This document shows positions 60,726 to 64,000 of a stretch of DNA of 64,000 nucleotides, piece after piece (positions within the stretch are counted from its first letter, which is position 1; every line of letters starts with the position of its first letter). Position numbers and translations under genes: made by a program. This stretch comes from Uranotaenia lowii (Eukaryota > Arthropoda > Insecta > Diptera > Culicidae): the NCBI RefSeq assembly GCF_029784155.1, contig NC_073692.1:275137413-275201412 (forward strand), read 5' to 3'. Below the pieces are notes generated by a model. That model ran no database searches. It was not told the origin of the DNA and saw only the letters and a program-made list of their open reading frames with translations.

Positions 60726-62114
60726 CTACTTCCCCAAGTAGGGATTTGGTACACTCGATAGAAGGCTTGAGGATTTATCCACACTGGTAAGATGATGATG
60801 ACGATCTTTTTCCAAATCGGAAGCGGTTTTCTTCATAGGAGGGGATACACTTCCATTTTCTTGACTGCATACGTTGTTGTTCCGGTTCTGCTGGCGTTTG
60901 TTCCCTTTATTTTCCTTTGCTGACATGATTTCCTTGATTGGTTGTACCGAAGGGCGATCAGATTGTTGTTGGAGGTGTTCAGTGGTAGTTTGGCTATCTT
61001 CTGGATCTAGGTTGTTTTTCAGCTTCTTAGGATCAGCAACTTCATTCAGGAGTTTTCCAAGGAGTCCACGTAATCTAAATATTTCCTCATCTTTCTGCTC
61101 TAGATTTTTCTTCAAGTCGTCAATTTGAGGGTCTCTGATGATTTCAATTCTTCTTTGGATTGCGCTATCATTCTTTTTGGAGTTTTCGAACCGTTTTCTA
61201 GCTTCTGAATAAGAAACGTCTTCATCTATCTTGATTTTCACGATATTCATTTCTTCTTGTTTCTTTGGGCAGATCCTTGACCTTGAGCTATGCGGGCCAC
61301 TACAATTTACACAGTGGAGTTCAGCTCGACAAGGTTGGTCGGAGGATTCATGCTCCTGAGAGCATTCTGAGCATATCATTTTGTTTTTGCAGATTTTTTT
61401 ACTGTGTCCAAATTGAAAGCACACAGTACATTGTAGAGGGCTAGGATAGTACTGGCGGGTCTTAATTCTCAGGTATCCAAACATAACGAAATCAGGGACT
61501 ACAGTACTTTGCATGGTCAGCAGGATGGTGGGAGTTGGTAATAGGTTTGCATTATTTTTCGGATCTTTTTTTAAAAATCTTTTCGCTTCAATAACACGGG
61601 AGGAATTTAGGGCTTCCTTCAACTCCTTATCGCTCATACCCAAACCATATTGAGAATTGATTATACATTTTCTTACGTTCAGAGATTCATGGTAGCTTAC
61701 TTTAATTTCCGTATCGTCGATCAGTCGTTTCAGGTTGAGCAGTTTTGTTATTTGTCGGGTTTGTCTCACTTTCAAAACATAGCGTGACCCTTTGGCTTCT
61801 GGACGGGCATCCTCGATAGGTCCTACAGCTTGCTCGATAGATTTTCGGATGAGGAATGGGTTATCAGGTAGATTTCCTTCTTTGTTGGCGCTTGTCATTA
61901 CAAGAACAGTGAGTTCTCCATTAACTGGATCCATCCACTCAGGCAGCTTGCGGTCCGCGAAACTCCCATCAACGGTTTTAGAGATGGAAACAGGATTAAT
62001 ATTCCACATTGGAGTGCTTGTGCTTGATCCTGGGTCAGGAGGAGTAGAAGGGCCTTCTGACCCGTGAGATTGGCCAGAGGCCATCTCACGGTCGCGGTTG
62101 ACGATGTCAACCAC
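60726..62114 (-). CDS. I-element ORF1, zinc-knuckle Gag-like protein
   Basis: 462 codons, intact, starting at the first in-frame ATG at 62114; a second in-frame ATG is residue 11. The N-terminal part to about residue 60 is polar (SGPSTPPDPGSST-type). Residues about 65-145 resemble the RRM-like fold region of insect Gag-like ORF1 proteins (weak). Three zinc knuckles follow: CTVCFQFGHSKKIC (229-242), CSECSQEHESSDQPC (248-262) and CVNCSGPHSSRSRIC (268-282). A probable coiled coil spans about 315-345, followed by a polar tail. Such proteins bind element RNA and form the ribonucleoprotein with ORF2 protein (family knowledge). ORF2 begins 21 bp downstream, so ORF2 is probably translated by reinitiation. 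Confidence 0.93.
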   Translation of the reverse strand: MVDIVNRDREMASGQSHGSEGPSTPPDPGSSTSTPMWNINPVSISKTVDGSFADRKLPEWMDPVNGELTVLVMTSANKEGNLPDNPFLIRKSIEQAVGPIEDARPEAKGSRYVLKVRQTRQITKLLNLKRLIDDTEIKVSYHESLNVRKCIINSQYGLGMSDKELKEALNSSRVIEAKRFLKKDPKNNANLLPTPTILLTMQSTVVPDFVMFGYLRIKTRQYYPSPLQCTVCFQFGHSKKICKNKMICSECSQEHESSDQPCRAELHCVNCSGPHSSRSRICPKKQEEMNIVKIKIDEDVSYSEARKRFENSKKNDSAIQRRIEIIRDPQIDDLKKNLEQKDEEIFRLRGLLGKLLNEVADPKKLKNNLDPEDSQTTTEHLQQQSDRPSVQPIKEIMSAKENKGNKRQQNRNNNVCSQENGSVSPPMKKTASDLEKDRHHHLTSVDKSSSLLSSVPNPYLGK

Positions 62115-62463
62115 TAGCCTTTTCCCTCAAGGTAACTCAACAACGAAGGCTTAAGGTGCCGTTGAAGAGCAGCTGCCAATCCAAAAAAGAAACTGGTAAC
62201 ACTGGCACAAAACAGTGAGTGTCGACTTAATGAGAGTAACTCAAACTCGATCAATTGATCCACAAAATGGACTCCAACGCACAAACGTGCTTTTCACCTC
62301 CAACTTCAACGATAGATAACCCTCACGTAAAATGTCCTTTTAATAACAAAATGCCGTAACGGCAATCCAGGAAAGAAATGATTGCTTCTAGCTATCGAAA
62401 AATGTTCGCTCCACTTCCAACAAAAATACCAAAAAAAACAACTCCAAACTCCGAGCACTTAGA

Positions 62464-62502
62464 CGATCGACCGATCAATCTGATGTCAAAGAGCGAACTG
62501 AG
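62464..62502 (-). promoter_or_regulatory. Internal promoter of the I element: Inr plus DPE
   Basis: Reading minus, TCAGTT spans the insertion junction, with its A (position 62499) as +1. GGTCG (complement of 62468-62472) falls at +28 to +32 and fits the RGWYV DPE consensus. This TATA-less arrangement is known for Drosophila I, jockey and Doc elements, and lets a transcript include the whole element. The T of the Inr comes from flanking DNA. Confidence 0.65.
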
Positions 62503-62513
62503 GCAACGTGATT

Positions 62514-64000
62514 CATAGCTAGGTAATTGGTTCTGAGACCATCCTAAATTTCGTAAAGCGAATAGAACAAATTGTTTCTGGACTGATTCCAAACGGTTTT
62601 TATGTAAAATTTGAAAAGGCGACCACACAACGCTACAATACTCAAGAATAGATCTAACATAAGCTGTGTACAATGTTTTTATTGTGTATGGGTCTTTAAA
62701 ATTATAACTGAAACGTTTTATAAATGCTAACATACCGTTTGATTTCTGGATTATTGAGTTATAGTGATCTACAAAGGTAAGTTTTGAGTCCAATATAACT
62801 CCAAGGTCTCTAATCTTGTTGACTCTCTCGACAGGATCATCTCCCAATTTGACAATTTCATATGACTGACATTTTCTTCTGGTAAATACAATATTTGAAC
62901 ATTTTGCCACGTTAAGTTTGAGCAGACTTTTAATGCACCATTTGTTAAATACATTAACTTCGTTTTGAAAGATTCTAAAGTCTTCTTCGCTATTCACTTT
63001 CATATAAAGTTTCATATCATCAGCATAAATTAGCACATTTGACTGCTTGAGAAGACAAGTTATATCATTTACGTATAAAATAAATAATAAGGGGCCGAGA
63101 TGGGAGCCTTGAGGCACACCAGAAGTAACGGAGATACTTTTTGAAAGTGAACCATTAAATCTAACAACTTGTGAGCGGTTCGTTAAATAGGACCTTATCC
63201 ATTTCAGTAGGTGTGAACTGAAACCCTGTTTATTTAATTTAAAAATTAACATGGGGATGTCAATTCTGTCAAAAGCTTTACTGAAGTCCGTGTATAAAGC
63301 CTGTACAGAATTACCGCGATCCATACAGCTAATATTATAGGTAACAAACTCGAGTAAATTAGTGGCTGTAGATCTTCCTTTAACAAATCCATGTTGCTTT
63401 TCAGTAATGAGTGTTTTAATTTGGTTATATATTTTTGCATTCACTATAGCTTCGAAAAGTTTTGGTATGCACGATAAAATGGCTATGCCCCTGTAATTGT
63501 TTATGTCAGATTTTTTTCCTGACTTGAATATGGGTACAAGAAATGATTCTTTCCATACTTGAGGAAAAACACCTGATTTCAATGAAGAGTTAAATAGAAG
63601 AAACAATGGCATACTCAGTTCATTTACTAGATTTTTTAAAAGAAGTGGAGGAATTCCATCAGGCCCGGGCCCTTTAGTGCTGTCTAAGGAAGAAATGGTT
63701 TTACATATTTCTTCAAAGGAAATTGATTCTACTACAGTAAGTACCGTTGAATCAGAGAGATAACTAAAAAAACGAAGTATCACGATCTTGCTCGGAAAAA
63801 CGTGTGTAAACATTTTGGAAAAAGTCGGCGAATAGATTACAAATTTCGTCGGAATTTTGACCTTCTATGCTGCCAAAGTGCATGCGAGATGGAAAACTAT
63901 TATTTTTTAATTTTGTATTGACATATCTAAAAAAGTTTCTTGGGTTCGATTTTATGTTTTGCTCAATTTTTATATTATAGTCTTGGAAAGAAGTATTTAA
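62514..64000 (-). pseudogene. Jockey/CR1-type reverse transcriptase, main part
   Basis: From the edge, 'NFFRYVNTKL...' and '...NVYTRFSEQDRDTSFF' read in one frame and stop near 63767. The RT continues in another frame from about 63775, so there is one frameshift at an A/T run. RT motifs (residues counted from an arbitrary ATG at 63813): GPGPDGIP 48-55, NYRGIA 106-111, YTDFSKAFD 174-182, PQGS 234-237, YADD 263-266. C-terminal 'ILEYCSVVWSP' and 'LESVQKQFVLFALR' blocks follow. Coding is cut at '...PSYESRC' by the I-element insertion; apparent coding beyond that (62392-62500) is I-element 5' UTR. The catalytic site is intact, but the gene is broken twice. Clade is Jockey or CR1 by motif style; uncertain. 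Confidence 0.87.

Larger units (their letters stand above)
56895..62500 (-). mobile_element. I-clade non-LTR retrotransposon, full-length insertion
   Basis: 5.6 kb with 5' UTR (62115-62500), ORF1, ORF2 with RNase H, and a 3' UTR with AATAAA (complement of 56917-56922) and a tail of about 16-18 A. A perfect 13-bp target duplication AGGCAACGTGATT lies at 56882-56894 and 62501-62513. The 5' terminus begins CAGTTCGCTC. Everything needed is present except for one frame break in ORF2. The exact TSD and long A-tail argue for a recent insertion. Confidence 0.95.
56457..64000 (-). mobile_element. Jockey/CR1-type non-LTR retrotransposon, split by an I element
   Basis: Minus-strand RT coding runs from the right window edge to 62514, is interrupted by an I-clade element (56895-62500), and resumes at 56893 down to a stop at 56575. 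It then has a short 3' UTR and an (AAAT)n-like tail at 56457-56473. The two halves rejoin in frame through the 13-bp target duplication. The 5' part lies outside the window. Confidence 0.88.

Noticed and set aside
62392..62500. Apparent coding extension of the Jockey/CR1-type RT
   Set aside because: The 13-bp target duplication at 62501-62513 shows this stretch is 5' UTR of the inserted I element; the true continuation is at 56893-56575.

Overview
The window looks like a gene-poor, repeat-dense piece of an insect nuclear genome, most likely a fly and plausibly a mosquito. That placement is an inference from low GC, FP-type, RTE-like, Jockey-type and I-clade non-LTR retrotransposons, a copia-type LTR with its half-tRNA primer site, and many TA-flanked or 8-bp-TSD MITE-like elements. 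I found no host protein gene, rRNA or tRNA that I can support. Almost everything recognisable is mobile DNA or tandem repeat.

Layout. 1-3822: a 5'-incomplete non-LTR element on + (FP-like ORF1 end, endonuclease-RT ORF2 with one frameshift, 41-nt poly(A)). 4.9-15.5 kb: a deep nest. One MITE copy (8127 to about 15528) is split by a MITE carrying a large hairpin (8709-9679), a 5.0-kb hAT-like element (9780-14816, TSD GTTGCGAT) and a 2-bp-TSD element (14927-15478). The hAT in turn holds a second copy of the same outer MITE. 15.5-20 kb: direct repeats and transposon ends. 20.5-23.9 kb: a decayed RTE-like element.

25.4-33.5 kb: an 8.1-kb array of a 9-bp satellite. The ACAAAAATG variant comes first, then mostly ACAAAATTG, and the array reverses strand polarity near 33226. 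33.5-42 kb: mostly unassigned non-coding DNA with several MITEs. 42.07-42.93 kb: about six tandem units of roughly 137 bp, each with a CCATCTTGG/CAAGATGG dyad. 42.93-45.41 kb: a TA-flanked TIR element carrying an intron-containing, gene-like segment and a nested MITE. 47.6-50.6 kb: a 3.0-kb hAT-like element (TSD TGTTATAG) with three elements nested in it.

54-64 kb: a MITE, an hAT-type MITE, a Tc1/mariner-type end and a copia-type LTR with its half-tRNA primer site. Then comes a minus-strand Jockey/CR1-type element running off the window, interrupted by an essentially full-length I-clade element (56895-62500) with a 13-bp target-site duplication. The I-element 5' end shows an initiator and a DPE at canonical spacing.

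The parts do not form a pathway. They record a sequence of insertions, and the nesting gives their relative ages. All clade names rest on reading motifs by eye, with no database search.
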